This document shows, in pieces, positions 6,986-16,157 of a stretch of DNA of 64,000 nt. Position 1 is the stretch's first letter. Every line of letters begins with the position of its first letter. The position numbers were made by a program, and so were the translations under genes. The notes under the pieces are model-generated. The model ran no database searches. It saw only the letters and a program-made list of their open reading frames with translations, and had not been told where the DNA came from. The stretch is from positions 2,542,001-2,606,000 of the forward strand of contig NC_007973.1 in the NCBI RefSeq assembly GCF_000196015.1. The letters are read 5' to 3'. Origin of the DNA: Cupriavidus metallidurans CH34. Its GTDB lineage: Bacteria; Pseudomonadota; Gammaproteobacteria; Burkholderiales; Burkholderiaceae.

Positions 6986-9175
6986 ATGTCGGGCAAACAG
7001 CCGGTCGAGGTTCTGCTACGCCCAGCGGTGGAGCTATACACCGTCGCGGCGTGTGCAGGCGCCGCGTTTCTGTGCCTGGTGGCCCCATGGTCGCTCGCGC
7101 TGAGCCCGGCCATGGGCATCGGCAGCGCCTTGGCGTTCGGCGCCTACGGCGCGATCCGCTACCGCGATGCCCGCATCATCCTGCGCTACCGGCGCAACAT
7201 CCGCCGTCTGCCGCGTTACGTGATGACCAGCAAGGACGTGCCGGTCAGCCAGCAGCGCCTATTCGTGGGGCGCGGCTTTCTCTGGGAGCAGAAGCACACG
7301 CATCGGCTGATGCAGACGTACCGGCCCGAGTTCCGCCGCTACGTCGAGCCGACGCCGGCCTACCGGCTGACCAGGCGCCTGGAGGAACGGCTGGAGTTCG
7401 CGCCATTGCCGCTCTCGCGCCTGCCGAAGCTCACCGGCTGGGACGCGCCTTTCAACCCCGTGCGCCCGTTGCCGCCTGTCGGCGGCCTGCCAAGGCTGCA
7501 CGGCATCGAGCCCGACGAAGTGGACGTCAGCCTGCCGCTGGGCGAGCGCGTCGGGCACTCGCTGGTGCTGGGCACCACGCGGGTGGGCAAGACGCGCCTG
7601 GCCGAGTTGTTCGTCACGCAGGACATCCGTCGCAGGAATGCTGCCGGCGAGCATGAGGTCGTCATCGTCATCGACCCCAAGGGGGATGCCGATCTCTTGA
7701 AACGGATGTACGTCGAAGCCCAGCGCGCTGGCCGCGAAGGCGAGTTCTACATCTTCCACTTGGGCTGGCCGGAAATCAGCGCCCGCTACAACGCCGTGGG
7801 CCGCTTCGGTCGGATCTCGGAAGTGGCGACACGCATCGCGGGGCAGCTCTCCGGCGAAGGCAACAGCGCGGCGTTCCGCGAGTTCGCATGGCGCTTCGTG
7901 AACATCATCGCCCGCGCCCTGGTGGAACTGGGGCAGCGCCCGGACTACATGCTGATCCAGCGCCACGTCATCAACATCGACGCGCTGTTCATTGAGTACG
8001 CCCAGCACTACTTTGCCAAGACGGAGCCCAAGGCCTGGGAGGTGATCGTCCAGATCGAGGCCAAGCTCAACGAGAAGAACATCCCAAGGAACATGATCGG
8101 GCGCGAGAAGCGTGTGGTGGCGCTGGAGCAATACCTCTCCCAGGCGCGCAACTACGACCCTGTGCTCGATGGCCTGCGCTCGGCGGTGCGCTACGACAAG
8201 ACCTACTTCGACAAGATCGTTGCATCGCTGCTGCCGCTGCTGGAAAAGCTCACGAGCGGCAAGATCGCCCAGCTCCTGGCGCCGAACTACTCCGACCTGG
8301 CCGACCCGCGCCCGATCTTCGACTGGATGCAGGTGATCAGGAAGCGCGCCGTCGTCTATGTCGGCTTGGACGCGCTGTCCGATGCGGAGGTCGCCGCAGC
8401 GGTCGGCAACTCGATGTTCAGCGATCTCGTCTCGGTGGCTGGGCACATCTACAAGCACGGAATCGACGATGGCCTGCCGGGCGCATCGGCTGGTGCGCGC
8501 GTGCCGATCAACGTGCATGCGGACGAGTTCAATGAATTGATGGGTGACGAGTTCATTCCGCTCATCAACAAGGGCGGTGGCGCGGGCCTGCAAGTCACCG
8601 CCTACACGCAAACGCTTTCGGACATCGAGGCCCGCATCGGCAACCGCGCGAAGGCCGGCCAAGTGATCGGGAATTTCAACAATTTATTCATGTTGCGCGT
8701 GCGCGAGACGGCCACCGCGGAACTGCTGACGAGGCAGTTGCCGAAGGTCGAGGTCTATACGACCACCATCGTCTCGGGCGCGACGGACAGCTCAGACATC
8801 CGCGGCGCGACGGACTTCACGTCGAACACCCAGGACCGCATCAGCATGGCCAGCGTGCCGATGATCGAGCCGTCACACGTCGTCGGTCTGCCCAAGGGCC
8901 AATGCTTCGCGCTGCTGCAGGGCGGCCAGCTTTGGAAGGTGCGCATGCCGCTTCCGGCGCCAGACCCCGATGAAGTGATGCCGACGGACTTGCAGCAACT
9001 GGCCGGGTATATGCGCCAGAGCTACAGCGAGGCCACGCAGTGGTGGGAGTTCACCAGTTCCGCAGCCTTGCCGCATGCAGCCTTGCCCGACGACCTGCTG
9101 GATGACGCCGCTCCAGCCGAGCCTGACGCGGTGGCCACCGGCGCCGACGACAGCACCGGCGAGGCCGCACCATGA
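6986..9175 (+). CDS. traD: Type IV coupling protein TraD
   Basis: A 729-residue VirD4/TraD-family ATPase that delivers the relaxase-DNA complex to the secretion channel. Two N-terminal membrane segments (about residues 12-55) precede the motor domain. The Walker A is GTTRVGKT (196-203) and the Walker B-like strand VVIVIDPKGD is at about 226-235. A second conserved block, ADEFNELMGDEFIPLINKGGGAGLQVTAYTQTLSDIEARIG (landmark only), lies at about 513-553 and contains the coupling-protein motif with Gln that senses nucleotide. The C-terminal tail is acidic and Ala/Asp rich, as in coupling proteins that bind relaxosome parts. The start has no strong ribosome site, in keeping with coupling to the gene 4 bases upstream. 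Confidence 0.93.
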   Translation: MSGKQPVEVLLRPAVELYTVAACAGAAFLCLVAPWSLALSPAMGIGSALAFGAYGAIRYRDARIILRYRRNIRRLPRYVMTSKDVPVSQQRLFVGRGFLWEQKHTHRLMQTYRPEFRRYVEPTPAYRLTRRLEERLEFAPLPLSRLPKLTGWDAPFNPVRPLPPVGGLPRLHGIEPDEVDVSLPLGERVGHSLVLGTTRVGKTRLAELFVTQDIRRRNAAGEHEVVIVIDPKGDADLLKRMYVEAQRAGREGEFYIFHLGWPEISARYNAVGRFGRISEVATRIAGQLSGEGNSAAFREFAWRFVNIIARALVELGQRPDYMLIQRHVINIDALFIEYAQHYFAKTEPKAWEVIVQIEAKLNEKNIPRNMIGREKRVVALEQYLSQARNYDPVLDGLRSAVRYDKTYFDKIVASLLPLLEKLTSGKIAQLLAPNYSDLADPRPIFDWMQVIRKRAVVYVGLDALSDAEVAAAVGNSMFSDLVSVAGHIYKHGIDDGLPGASAGARVPINVHADEFNELMGDEFIPLINKGGGAGLQVTAYTQTLSDIEARIGNRAKAGQVIGNFNNLFMLRVRETATAELLTRQLPKVEVYTTTIVSGATDSSDIRGATDFTSNTQDRISMASVPMIEPSHVVGLPKGQCFALLQGGQLWKVRMPLPAPDPDEVMPTDLQQLAGYMRQSYSEATQWWEFTSSAALPHAALPDDLLDDAAPAEPDAVATGADDSTGEAAP

Positions 9176-9921
9176 AGGATGCCGCCTCGACCGCGCAGCG
9201 GGAGCAGAACCAGCGCCAGGGGCTGATCGTCGGCACCATCACCTTGCCGTTCCGGCTGCTCGGGGTGCTCATCGGCTCGCTGCTGTTCTCGATCGTGGTG
9301 GAGTGCGTCGGCATGCACCTGTTCTGGAAGGACCAGGGCTGGCGCCACTCCCAGCAGATGCTGCAGTACGAACTCGGGCACCTGTCCAACCACTTCACGC
9401 GCAGCGTGGTGGTGCAGGAGCCCGGGCGCACGGCGCACGAGCTGGTGGATACCGGGTACGAGTGGGTGTTCGTGCGCTCGGGGTTGCTGGAGCGCATGAG
9501 CCAGACCGCCGAGCGCGCCCGCGCGGCCAGCCACGGGCAGAGCCGCAACTTCCGCTACTACATCAGCCAAGTCTATGTCTGGGCCGAAAGCTACCTGATC
9601 GCTGCGGCCTTCACGACGCTCACCTTCCTGGTGCGCCTGCTGGTCCTGGTACTCACGCTGCCGCTGATCCTCACTGCAGCATTCGTCGGCCTGATCGACG
9701 GCCTGGTGCGACGGGATGTGCGCCGGTTCGGCGCGGGCCGCGAATCCGGCTTCATCTACCACCGCGCGAAGGCCAGCCTGATGCCGTTGGCCGTGCTGCC
9801 TTGGGTCACCTATCTCGCACTGCCCATAGCGGTGCATCCTCTGGTCATCCTGCTGCCCAGCGCGGCGTTGCTGGGGATGGCAGTCAGCCTGACCGCAGGC
9901 AGCTTCAAGAAGTACTTATGA
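9172..9921 (+). CDS. Integrating conjugative element membrane protein, TIGR03747 family
   Basis: A 249-residue inner-membrane protein overlapping traD by ATGA. Hydrophobic segments lie at about residues 21-47, 140-175 and 205-240. The family pattern LPFRLLGVLIGSLLFSIVVE and the run YYISQVYVWAESYLIAAAFTT are visible. Its function is unknown. In this ICE class it is normally followed directly by the RAQPRD gene; here 7.5 kb of opposite-strand defence genes lie between them. Confidence 0.88.
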   Translation: MKDAASTAQREQNQRQGLIVGTITLPFRLLGVLIGSLLFSIVVECVGMHLFWKDQGWRHSQQMLQYELGHLSNHFTRSVVVQEPGRTAHELVDTGYEWVFVRSGLLERMSQTAERARAASHGQSRNFRYYISQVYVWAESYLIAAAFTTLTFLVRLLVLVLTLPLILTAAFVGLIDGLVRRDVRRFGAGRESGFIYHRAKASLMPLAVLPWVTYLALPIAVHPLVILLPSAALLGMAVSLTAGSFKKYL

Positions 9922-9961
9922 GGTGACACGGGCGGCACTGCTCTGCAAAGCCGTGTGCCGT

Positions 9962-12586
9962 TCATCGGTTCTGCAGGGTATCAAGAGCAGCATCCAACGC
10001 CGTAACCGCCTCGACGACCGTTCTTACCGTCGCCCGATCGAACTCATGATCGCGCTGAGCGTCGTGCACACCGCTATTGAGGTAACCCCATTCAATACTC
10101 GTACCGCTGACATTGAGCAGCCTGACCAACGCCCCTACGGCATCCGGCGCACCCGCATGTTGCGCCGCGATACGCTCGACGGCCGACCGCAACTTGGTGC
10201 ATTTATTGTTCAGCTCCCAAGGCGCGCGGGGCCCGCTCAGCTTGATGTCGATCCGGCCGTCCGCCCGCCGACCCAGCCACGTCCACAGGCGGTCCGTCAG
10301 ACTCTCCAGCGCCGGCCGGGCCTGGCGCAGTGCCTCGCGTTTCTCGTCAGCCGCCAACGCCTGCTGGGCCAGAAGAACATAGTTCTTCGCTGGCGGGTCG
10401 CTGTCGACCCGCAGTTCGTGCTCTCCCTGATGCGGGAGAAACTTGTAGCGCTTGATGGCCGCGGCGCGGCGCACGCCCAACTCCTGCTGGATGCGGTGCA
10501 GGAACTCCTCTGCGTGCGAGGTGAGGATAACCTGCTTGCCGTGGAGCAAACCGTCCTCGAAGAAGGTACGCCAGATGCCATCGCGATGGTCGTCGTCTAT
10601 CGCATTGACGACGTCATCGAAGATGACCACGGGGCAGCCCTGCGCGAGGTTCTTGGCAAGCAGAATCGCCAGACCCAAGCATTTGATGTGCCCTTCGCTG
10701 AAGACGATCAACGCGTCGTAGCGCACGCCCGGCTCGCCGGCGAACTCCACCTCGATCTTGCCGTTCTCGGCCACGGGCAACCACAGCGCGTGCAGCAGAT
10801 CGCCGGGCGGATCGGCCCGGTTGAATGCGTTGTAGAGATGGCGGGCTTGGTCTCCCAGCCCCTGTAGCAGAACCCCCGGCAGAGCGGTCAGGTATGCCTG
10901 AATCTCGGGTAGGAAGCCGTCGTAGGCGGCCTTGACCCGCTGATGGTGCACCACCACCGGCATTTCGTCCGTGGCCGCCTGGATCAGGCCGCGGTTCGCG
11001 TCGTCGAATTGGGCCACGGTTTGGCGGGCGGCCGCCAGCTCCTGATCCGCAGTCGTGCGCATGGTCCGCAGCCGTTCGATCTCCAGCTGATGCTGTTGCA
11101 GGCGGTCCCGCTCCTGGGCCATCGCGCCGCGCTGGGCATGCACGTCGCGCGCCTGCGCGTCGAAGCCTTCGATGATCTGTGCGATCCGTAAGAGGGCTTG
11201 CCAGGCGCGCTGGTCCCCATTCACCCAGCCGCCGAGCCAATTGCCCGCCGACGTGGGAGGCAGCAGTGGCAGGCCCGCGGCCTGCGATTCGGCAGGACAA
11301 GCGACCCCAGCCGCCGCCACCACGCGGCGCATTTCGTCCCACAGCGCTCGGACCGCCTCGCTCAACTGCGTCCGATGCCCGGCCTCTTGCTGCTGCAGGA
11401 CGGCCAGTTGCGCGAGCTGCTCCAGGCCCATTCGCGCCCTGGCGAACGGGTCCTGTGCCACAGCGGCCAGTCCGGTTCCACATGCCGGACACGCGGTCGC
11501 CCCGTCCGCCAACGCTTGCACGGCCTCGTAGAGCTTCGCGTACGACACCTCGCCCGCGCGGGCCGCGAGTTGCGCGGAAGACGCTTGCCACAGTCCCTGG
11601 ACGCGGTAGGCCTCTGCCAGCAACGCTTGCAGGCGGGCCTGGGTCACCTCGTGAATGGCAGGCGGGTTGGCGTCCAGCTGAGCCTGGACATACGGTAGCC
11701 GTCCTTGCTGCTGCGGCGTACCCAGCAGCCAGTCCACGCAGGCTTGATAGGTCGCGCCAGGTGACATGCGCTGCGCCAAAGCTTGTTCCAGGCCCTCGAC
11801 CGCTGCGATCTTCTGCGGGTAGGCGGCGATGGTCTGTTCGGAGTTCGCCAACCGCAGGCGACGCTGCGCCAGCTGCGCCGCCTGCACGCCGGCAAGCATC
11901 AGGTCCTGATCGAGCGAGGGGTTGAAGCCGCGCACGAACTCGCTGAACTGGTCCACGCCGAACAGGGTGGCGATGAGCTGGCGCTGATCGCTCGGGGTCC
12001 GCGCGGCGATTCGGGCGAAATCGTCGAGGCGGTTCTTCTCGATGAAGCAGAAGCGATACTCAGCTTCGTCGGGCTGGACGGCCTGCGCTTCGCCCGCCGC
12101 CGTAGACGACAGGACTGGCGCGACGTGGCGGCGCAGGCGAGCGTTGTTGCAGTACGTCCGCTGGTCGACCCGCTTGGCCTGCGCTTCGCTGATCGAACCG
12201 AGCATCGCCACTTCCAAGGCTTCGCAGAAGCTGCTCTTGCCGGTGCCGTTGGCACCGTAGACCAAGGTGATGTCATGGCTGAGGTCGAACGTCTCCTGCC
12301 GCATGAATCCTCGAAACGGCCCGACTTCGAGCTGGTGCAGTCGCCCGAGCGCCGGCCCGTTTTCGGGGCCGCGCGCGTCCCCGTCGTAGGCGACAGGCAT
12401 CTGCGCCAGATGCGCGATGGCCAGCGGCGCCAAGCGCGTGGAGCGCCCCCGGCGTGCAGCACCGACCTCGGCCAGTGGCTGCAGGTGATCGAGCACCAGG
12501 TGCGCCAGCCGGCGCACGTCGTCGTGCACGTGCCGCTGCGCCAAGTGCGCCAGGAACCGGTGGTACTCCGAACGTATGCTTGCCAC
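9962..12586 (-). CDS. Large SMC/RecF-like ATPase, last gene of the CBASS operon
   Basis: An 874-residue P-loop ATPase of the RecF/SbcC/Rad50 type. Walker A GANGTGKSS is at residues 111-119, followed by a long helical middle with a zinc-hook-like CPAC pair (366-369), a second helical run, the ABC-type signature region FSEGHIKCLGLAILLAKN (629-646), and Walker B VVIFDDVVNAID (653-664). About 110 residues precede the ATPase and a C-terminal domain of about 150 residues follows; I recognise neither, and I see no clear nuclease motif. The GTG start at 12586 is preceded by GAGGGGG, and the nucC stop codon touches this ribosome site, so the gene is likely translated by coupling with nucC. Relatives by shape include Septu PtuA, RloC/PrrC ATPases and other defence SMC-like proteins. 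A DNA- or damage-sensing role is inference. The gene ends convergent with the transfer operon, 40 bases apart. Confidence 0.75.
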   Translation of the reverse strand: MASIRSEYHRFLAHLAQRHVHDDVRRLAHLVLDHLQPLAEVGAARRGRSTRLAPLAIAHLAQMPVAYDGDARGPENGPALGRLHQLEVGPFRGFMRQETFDLSHDITLVYGANGTGKSSFCEALEVAMLGSISEAQAKRVDQRTYCNNARLRRHVAPVLSSTAAGEAQAVQPDEAEYRFCFIEKNRLDDFARIAARTPSDQRQLIATLFGVDQFSEFVRGFNPSLDQDLMLAGVQAAQLAQRRLRLANSEQTIAAYPQKIAAVEGLEQALAQRMSPGATYQACVDWLLGTPQQQGRLPYVQAQLDANPPAIHEVTQARLQALLAEAYRVQGLWQASSAQLAARAGEVSYAKLYEAVQALADGATACPACGTGLAAVAQDPFARARMGLEQLAQLAVLQQQEAGHRTQLSEAVRALWDEMRRVVAAAGVACPAESQAAGLPLLPPTSAGNWLGGWVNGDQRAWQALLRIAQIIEGFDAQARDVHAQRGAMAQERDRLQQHQLEIERLRTMRTTADQELAAARQTVAQFDDANRGLIQAATDEMPVVVHHQRVKAAYDGFLPEIQAYLTALPGVLLQGLGDQARHLYNAFNRADPPGDLLHALWLPVAENGKIEVEFAGEPGVRYDALIVFSEGHIKCLGLAILLAKNLAQGCPVVIFDDVVNAIDDDHRDGIWRTFFEDGLLHGKQVILTSHAEEFLHRIQQELGVRRAAAIKRYKFLPHQGEHELRVDSDPPAKNYVLLAQQALAADEKREALRQARPALESLTDRLWTWLGRRADGRIDIKLSGPRAPWELNNKCTKLRSAVERIAAQHAGAPDAVGALVRLLNVSGTSIEWGYLNSGVHDAQRDHEFDRATVRTVVEAVTALDAALDTLQNR

Positions 12587-12595
12587 AGCGCCCCC

Positions 12596-13321
12596 TCACT
12601 TGGTCAACCACTGACCGTAAGCCTCCACATCGATCATGGGGACCGTTCCACTGAACTGAAGCTGCGCGATCAGCTTGAAAAGAAACGCGGTCGCCGGCTT
12701 GTTTTCGTTGGTGTAGCTGTACGCGCCGCTGGCTTGGTCATAGAAAAAGTGCCCGTGGGCGGCAACGCATCCGATGTCCAGACGCCCCTCGGTGAGGTTT
12801 GCGTTCAGCGCCTTGTCCATGGATGGACCCAATGCAGGACTCCATTCGCTCTCGAAGGTGAGCAAGCCACCCAGAATCGGAATCAACGGCTTCGCTGGGT
12901 AGGTCCCGCCAGCGTGCGGGATCGGCAGGCTCGTGCGGTGCAGCCTGCGCACACTGGCGACCTTCTCCTGGGCATAGGCCACAAGCCCCGCGTCAGCCGT
13001 CTGCTTGGCCTCGAAAACGGCGTACACGCTTTCGGCTGGAATGATCGTCTCGTTCTCGTAGGTGAAGATAAAAGGCGAATATTGCCGATCAAACACCACC
13101 ACATCGATCTGCTGGCTGAAGTTCCCCAGGCTGTCCACCACATGCGCCTTGGCCGCCTGGTACCGTTTGGGCAGATAGGTATCCAGCATGTCGATCCAGA
13201 CGTTCTCGCTCGCATCCCCCTTCGTACCCGGGTGACCGAAGGTCTTGCGTACTACGGACAAGCGCTGCTGGATGTCCTCATGCAGGGACGACAGGAGCTG
13301 GGAAAGCGACCACTGGGACAT
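12596..13321 (-). CDS. nucC: NucC, cyclic-triadenylate-activated DNA endonuclease (CBASS effector)
   Basis: A 241-residue PD-(D/E)XK nuclease, the same length as the characterised E. coli NucC. The catalytic residues fall at the expected positions: Asp73 (in QIDVVVFD), Glu104 and Lys106 (in AVFEAK). The protein starts MSQWSLSQLLSSLHEDIQ at ATG 13321; longer upstream extensions of the frame run into the neighbouring synthase gene and are rejected. NucC is known to assemble from trimers into hexamers when it binds cAAA and then to cut double-stranded DNA non-specifically, killing the infected cell before phage can be released. It lies 38 bases after the synthase gene. Conserved SYAVFEAK-region and the LPIPHAGGTYPAKPLIPILGG block make the identification firm. 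Confidence 0.92.
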   Translation of the reverse strand: MSQWSLSQLLSSLHEDIQQRLSVVRKTFGHPGTKGDASENVWIDMLDTYLPKRYQAAKAHVVDSLGNFSQQIDVVVFDRQYSPFIFTYENETIIPAESVYAVFEAKQTADAGLVAYAQEKVASVRRLHRTSLPIPHAGGTYPAKPLIPILGGLLTFESEWSPALGPSMDKALNANLTEGRLDIGCVAAHGHFFYDQASGAYSYTNENKPATAFLFKLIAQLQFSGTVPMIDVEAYGQWLTK

Positions 13322-13359
13322 GCTGTACCTCGATGGGACGTGTATGGAAGCCGATGGAA

Positions 13360-14262
13360 TCAGGACAGTGGGAACTTGGGGCCAAACAGTGCGCGCCAGG
13401 CGCGAAGCGCTTCGATATTGCGACCACGACGCGCGTGGTCGATGGCGATGCTTGCGTCTTGGCTCGCCTGGAACAGCAGCTGCTGCGCGCGCTGCTTGCG
13501 CGCGGCATCCATATCGTTGCTGATCGCCGGGCCAAGTCCGGCGGGATCCGGCCACTCGTCATGAACTCGATCGGCAAGCGTGGCAAAGAACGACTGGATC
13601 TCGCGATCGAACGATCCTCCCCAGCCGCCGTAAAGACACTCAAGGGCCATTACCTCGATCAGGAACGAGGGCTTCACCGGCTTCAGATCGCCGTGCTTGG
13701 GATTGTTGTTCCAGTACTTCACCATGCGCACGAGACCTTTCCACTCATTGCCATAGGCTTGGTGCGCTGCGGTCGCCTTGTCCTTATGGATCTCCGGGTC
13801 CGTCTTGATCCACTTTCCGGACGCCGTATCGGGGATCTCATACTGGTCGCCGGTATCGAATGCGGGCACCGCATCCACGCTGACCACCCGGTAGTCCGTG
13901 TTGTCCTCCGCGTCGATGTGAACACCGAAATCCACGTTGATCGAGCGCGCCTGTTTGCGCACGGCCGCCGAACCGTATTTCTCCACCAATGCAGAGTGGA
14001 AATCATCCAGCACTACCGATGCGGCCTTGCCGTGGTAATGCTTCTCCGAGTCCTTCAGCACGAAGAAGATGTCGATATCCTTGAGCGGCTTCGTCTTCGT
14101 GTATCGAGCATAGGAACCGGTCAGGAAGCTGCGCGCAATGCCGAACTTGGTCTGCAGGTAGTCCCGCACTTCGTTCTGGCGTTGCGAGGCATTCTTCTGT
14201 TCGCGTTCGTTGAGTTCCAGACGCGACTTGAACTTGCGAAAAGCTTCATCGATCGACAGCAT
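13360..14262 (-). CDS. CD-NTase (cGAS/DncV-like synthase) of type III CBASS, clade C/D
   Basis: A 300-residue nucleotidyltransferase predicted to make the cyclic oligonucleotide that activates NucC. The motif [20 protein letters not shown] (49-68) contains the GS pair (Gly49-Ser50) and the metal-binding Asp62 and Asp64; a third acidic residue lies in SVDAVPAF (Asp130). The C-terminal helical part ([18 protein letters not shown]) is typical of CdnC/CdnD enzymes that are controlled by HORMA proteins. I place it with CdnC/CdnD from memory of those sequences and because its partners are HORMA, TRIP13 and NucC. The ATG at 14262 overlaps the stop of the preceding HORMA gene by one base (TGATG). Confidence 0.9.
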   Translation of the reverse strand: MLSIDEAFRKFKSRLELNEREQKNASQRQNEVRDYLQTKFGIARSFLTGSYARYTKTKPLKDIDIFFVLKDSEKHYHGKAASVVLDDFHSALVEKYGSAAVRKQARSINVDFGVHIDAEDNTDYRVVSVDAVPAFDTGDQYEIPDTASGKWIKTDPEIHKDKATAAHQAYGNEWKGLVRMVKYWNNNPKHGDLKPVKPSFLIEVMALECLYGGWGGSFDREIQSFFATLADRVHDEWPDPAGLGPAISNDMDAARKQRAQQLLFQASQDASIAIDHARRGRNIEALRAWRALFGPKFPLS

Positions 14263-14762
14263 CAGCGTTGCCTCCAATATCCGGCCTGACCCGCCAGGCC
14301 GCTGTGTTCGACAGTCGAGCCTAGGCTCTGCTTGACCATTCCATCCGTCGAGCGATAACTTCCTTTGCTCCATCCCTCCACATCAGGTCGCCCTGGCTTT
14401 GTATCGAGCATTAACTTGTACTTGGCCTGCGATGGCAGCAGCCCAGCTTTCTTGATCGCGTACTTCAACTGCTCGGTATCTGTCCAGAAGCTGCCGTCGC
14501 CATCGGACCACCCATACACGATGTCGATATCCCATCGGGTCACGAGCTTGTCGGTTGCCGGGTTGTAGATCTCCAGAATCACCTTGCGCAGATCACCGGT
14601 CCCGAGCCACGTCTTGATGGCTCGGGTATTGCTCTCCCAGCGATCCGCAAAGTGCTCAGGGTCCAGCCCACTGAGCAGGATGATGTCTTTCAAGCTCTTG
14701 AGGATGTTGTCGGTCACATAGGTAACCGAGTGCGTGTACGAGTAGGTGGCGACGGTGCTCAT
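14262..14762 (-). CDS. Bacterial HORMA protein (Cap7-type), with C-terminal tail
   Basis: A 166-residue protein beginning [20 protein letters not shown] at ATG 14762, which overlaps the stop of the previous gene by ATGA. The opening [19 protein letters not shown] matches the bacterial HORMA family that binds and switches on CdnC/CdnD synthases. The last 40 or so residues (from about [14 protein letters not shown] onward) look extended and glycine-rich; such tails can serve as closure motifs or safety-belt segments in HORMA proteins. Which peptide it recognises cannot be read from sequence. It is one of two HORMA genes in this operon, an arrangement known from Pseudomonas type III CBASS. Confidence 0.82.
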
Positions 14763-15229
14763 GACTTGAGGAAACCTCCGAGGTCGAGCGACAGCGCTTG
14801 CCCAGCATCGGCCTGCGCCTGCGTGGCAATTCCTTGGCTCAAGTCCCGTGCAATGATGCGAGAACTGTGCTTTTTGAGCGCGCTTTGCACCCAGCCGAGC
14901 TGCTCCTTCGGACACGGCAGCGAGACTCCCCAGTCTCCCTTCAACGGCTCGAACCCCAAGACTTCTTCGTTGGCATCATCACCATAGATCGCGTCTTCGT
15001 CGAAGAGGCAGTAGATCCTGGTCCGTGGTCCATCGCATGTCGCAACGATGGGCGCGCTCTTGGGTGCCTGGTCGGCGATCAAGCTGGCGGCCACGCCCGT
15101 CACGGCCCTGAGTTCAGAGCGAGCCGTGCCGTCCTTGCCCTGAGTGAGCAGTTCGACAATGGCATCCCATGTCTGCAACGCATCGCGGTGCGGCGAGCTG
15201 CGAAACGTCCGGCTGACAACGGTGGTCAT
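14759..15229 (-). CDS. Second bacterial HORMA protein of the CBASS operon
   Basis: A 156-residue protein starting at ATG 15229 (ATGA overlap with the TRIP13-like gene). It is unlike the other HORMA protein in sequence: [16 protein letters not shown] near the N-terminus, [11 protein letters not shown] before it, a central [11 protein letters not shown] strand and a C-terminal [24 protein letters not shown] helix. This fits the second class of bacterial HORMA domains, which accompany the first class in two-HORMA CBASS loci. Position between the TRIP13-like remodeller and the first-class HORMA is the main support; the family call is from memory of the domain and should be tested by profile search. 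Confidence 0.72.
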
Positions 15230-16140
15230 TTTTGCTTCCCTCCTTGAAGGCGCATTTGCTTTGCCTGTCGTATCGCACTGCGCAAGTGCTCTACGGAAAG
15301 CTTGTTCGGATCGATAGCCACTTGCGGGTCGGCCGCGAGGGCGTTGGCTACGACCTTGCGAATGGCCCGACCATCCAATCCGACGCACTCGCCAGCGCAC
15401 GCGTCGAACTGGTGAGCCGAGGAAAGCTTGCCAATCCCCGGAAATGTCTTTGCCAGGCCATTCAGGCAGTCCACTAGGATCTGCTTGCAGGCATCCTTGC
15501 CGGGCAGTGGCACCTCCATCACCATGTCGCAACGAGATAGGAAGGCACTGTCGACGGCCTGTGGGAAGTTGCTGGTGGCCACGAACAGCAGATGCGGGTT
15601 GCGTTCGGCCAACATGTCCAACTGCACCAACACCGCGTCGGTGGCCCGGTGCACATCAACCGGGTTGGCTTCCAGGCTGAGCTTCGCTCGATCAGCCGCA
15701 AGCGTTTCGACCTCGTCCAGAAGGACGATCGTCGGGCCCGCCGCTGCGGATTCTGCGATCGATTGCGAGAACAGGTCTGCCACGGCGCGTTGAGTCTTTC
15801 CCATTGCAGAGCTCGTCAGCGTGTGAGGCTCCACTTCCAGCAATCGAAACTTCGCAGAAGAAAAAGATTCGGCCACACGATGCGCCAAGCCCCGTGCCAA
15901 GGAGGTCTTCCCAGTCCCCGGCGGGCCGACCAACAAGATCACGCCGTGCAGGGGGAGTACCGTGCGCTCCACCTTGGGGCGCACCGTGAAGTTGACGATC
16001 GCTTGTGACAGCAACTGTTTTTTGATGGCTTCGTCCATCACGATCGAATCCCACAAGTCACCCAGCGACTTATCCGGCAGCTTCCAGCTTCGATGGATGC
16101 CTTTCGGCAAAGTGGCGTCTGATGAAGGATTCTTGGTCAT
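15226..16140 (-). CDS. cap6: TRIP13/Pch2-like AAA+ ATPase (Cap6) of CBASS
   Basis: A 304-residue AAA+ protein with Walker A GPPGTGKT (72-79), Walker B IVLLDEVE (138-145), a sensor-1 strand (FVATSNFPQAVDSAFLSRCD, from about 186) and arginine fingers consistent with a hexameric remodeller. In type III CBASS, TRIP13-like proteins pull HORMA proteins from the closed to the open state and thereby turn the synthase off; this is established for E. coli and Pseudomonas systems. It follows the PIN gene after 17 bases and overlaps the HORMA gene by ATGA. It lacks the long N-terminal domain of other AAA+ classes, matching the compact Cap6 form. Confidence 0.9.
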   Translation of the reverse strand: MTKNPSSDATLPKGIHRSWKLPDKSLGDLWDSIVMDEAIKKQLLSQAIVNFTVRPKVERTVLPLHGVILLVGPPGTGKTSLARGLAHRVAESFSSAKFRLLEVEPHTLTSSAMGKTQRAVADLFSQSIAESAAAGPTIVLLDEVETLAADRAKLSLEANPVDVHRATDAVLVQLDMLAERNPHLLFVATSNFPQAVDSAFLSRCDMVMEVPLPGKDACKQILVDCLNGLAKTFPGIGKLSSAHQFDACAGECVGLDGRAIRKVVANALAADPQVAIDPNKLSVEHLRSAIRQAKQMRLQGGKQK

Positions 16141-16157
16141 CCGTGGCTCTCGGCGGG

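Noticed and set aside
12596..13555. Longer NucC of 319 residues
   Set aside because: The additional N-terminal part lies inside the CD-NTase gene; starting at ATG 13321 gives 241 residues with catalytic residues at the published positions.
9923..13564. Plus-strand frames across the CBASS genes (for example 11783-13564)
   Set aside because: The minus strand holds NucC and the ATPase with catalytic motifs; the plus frames have no recognisable domain.
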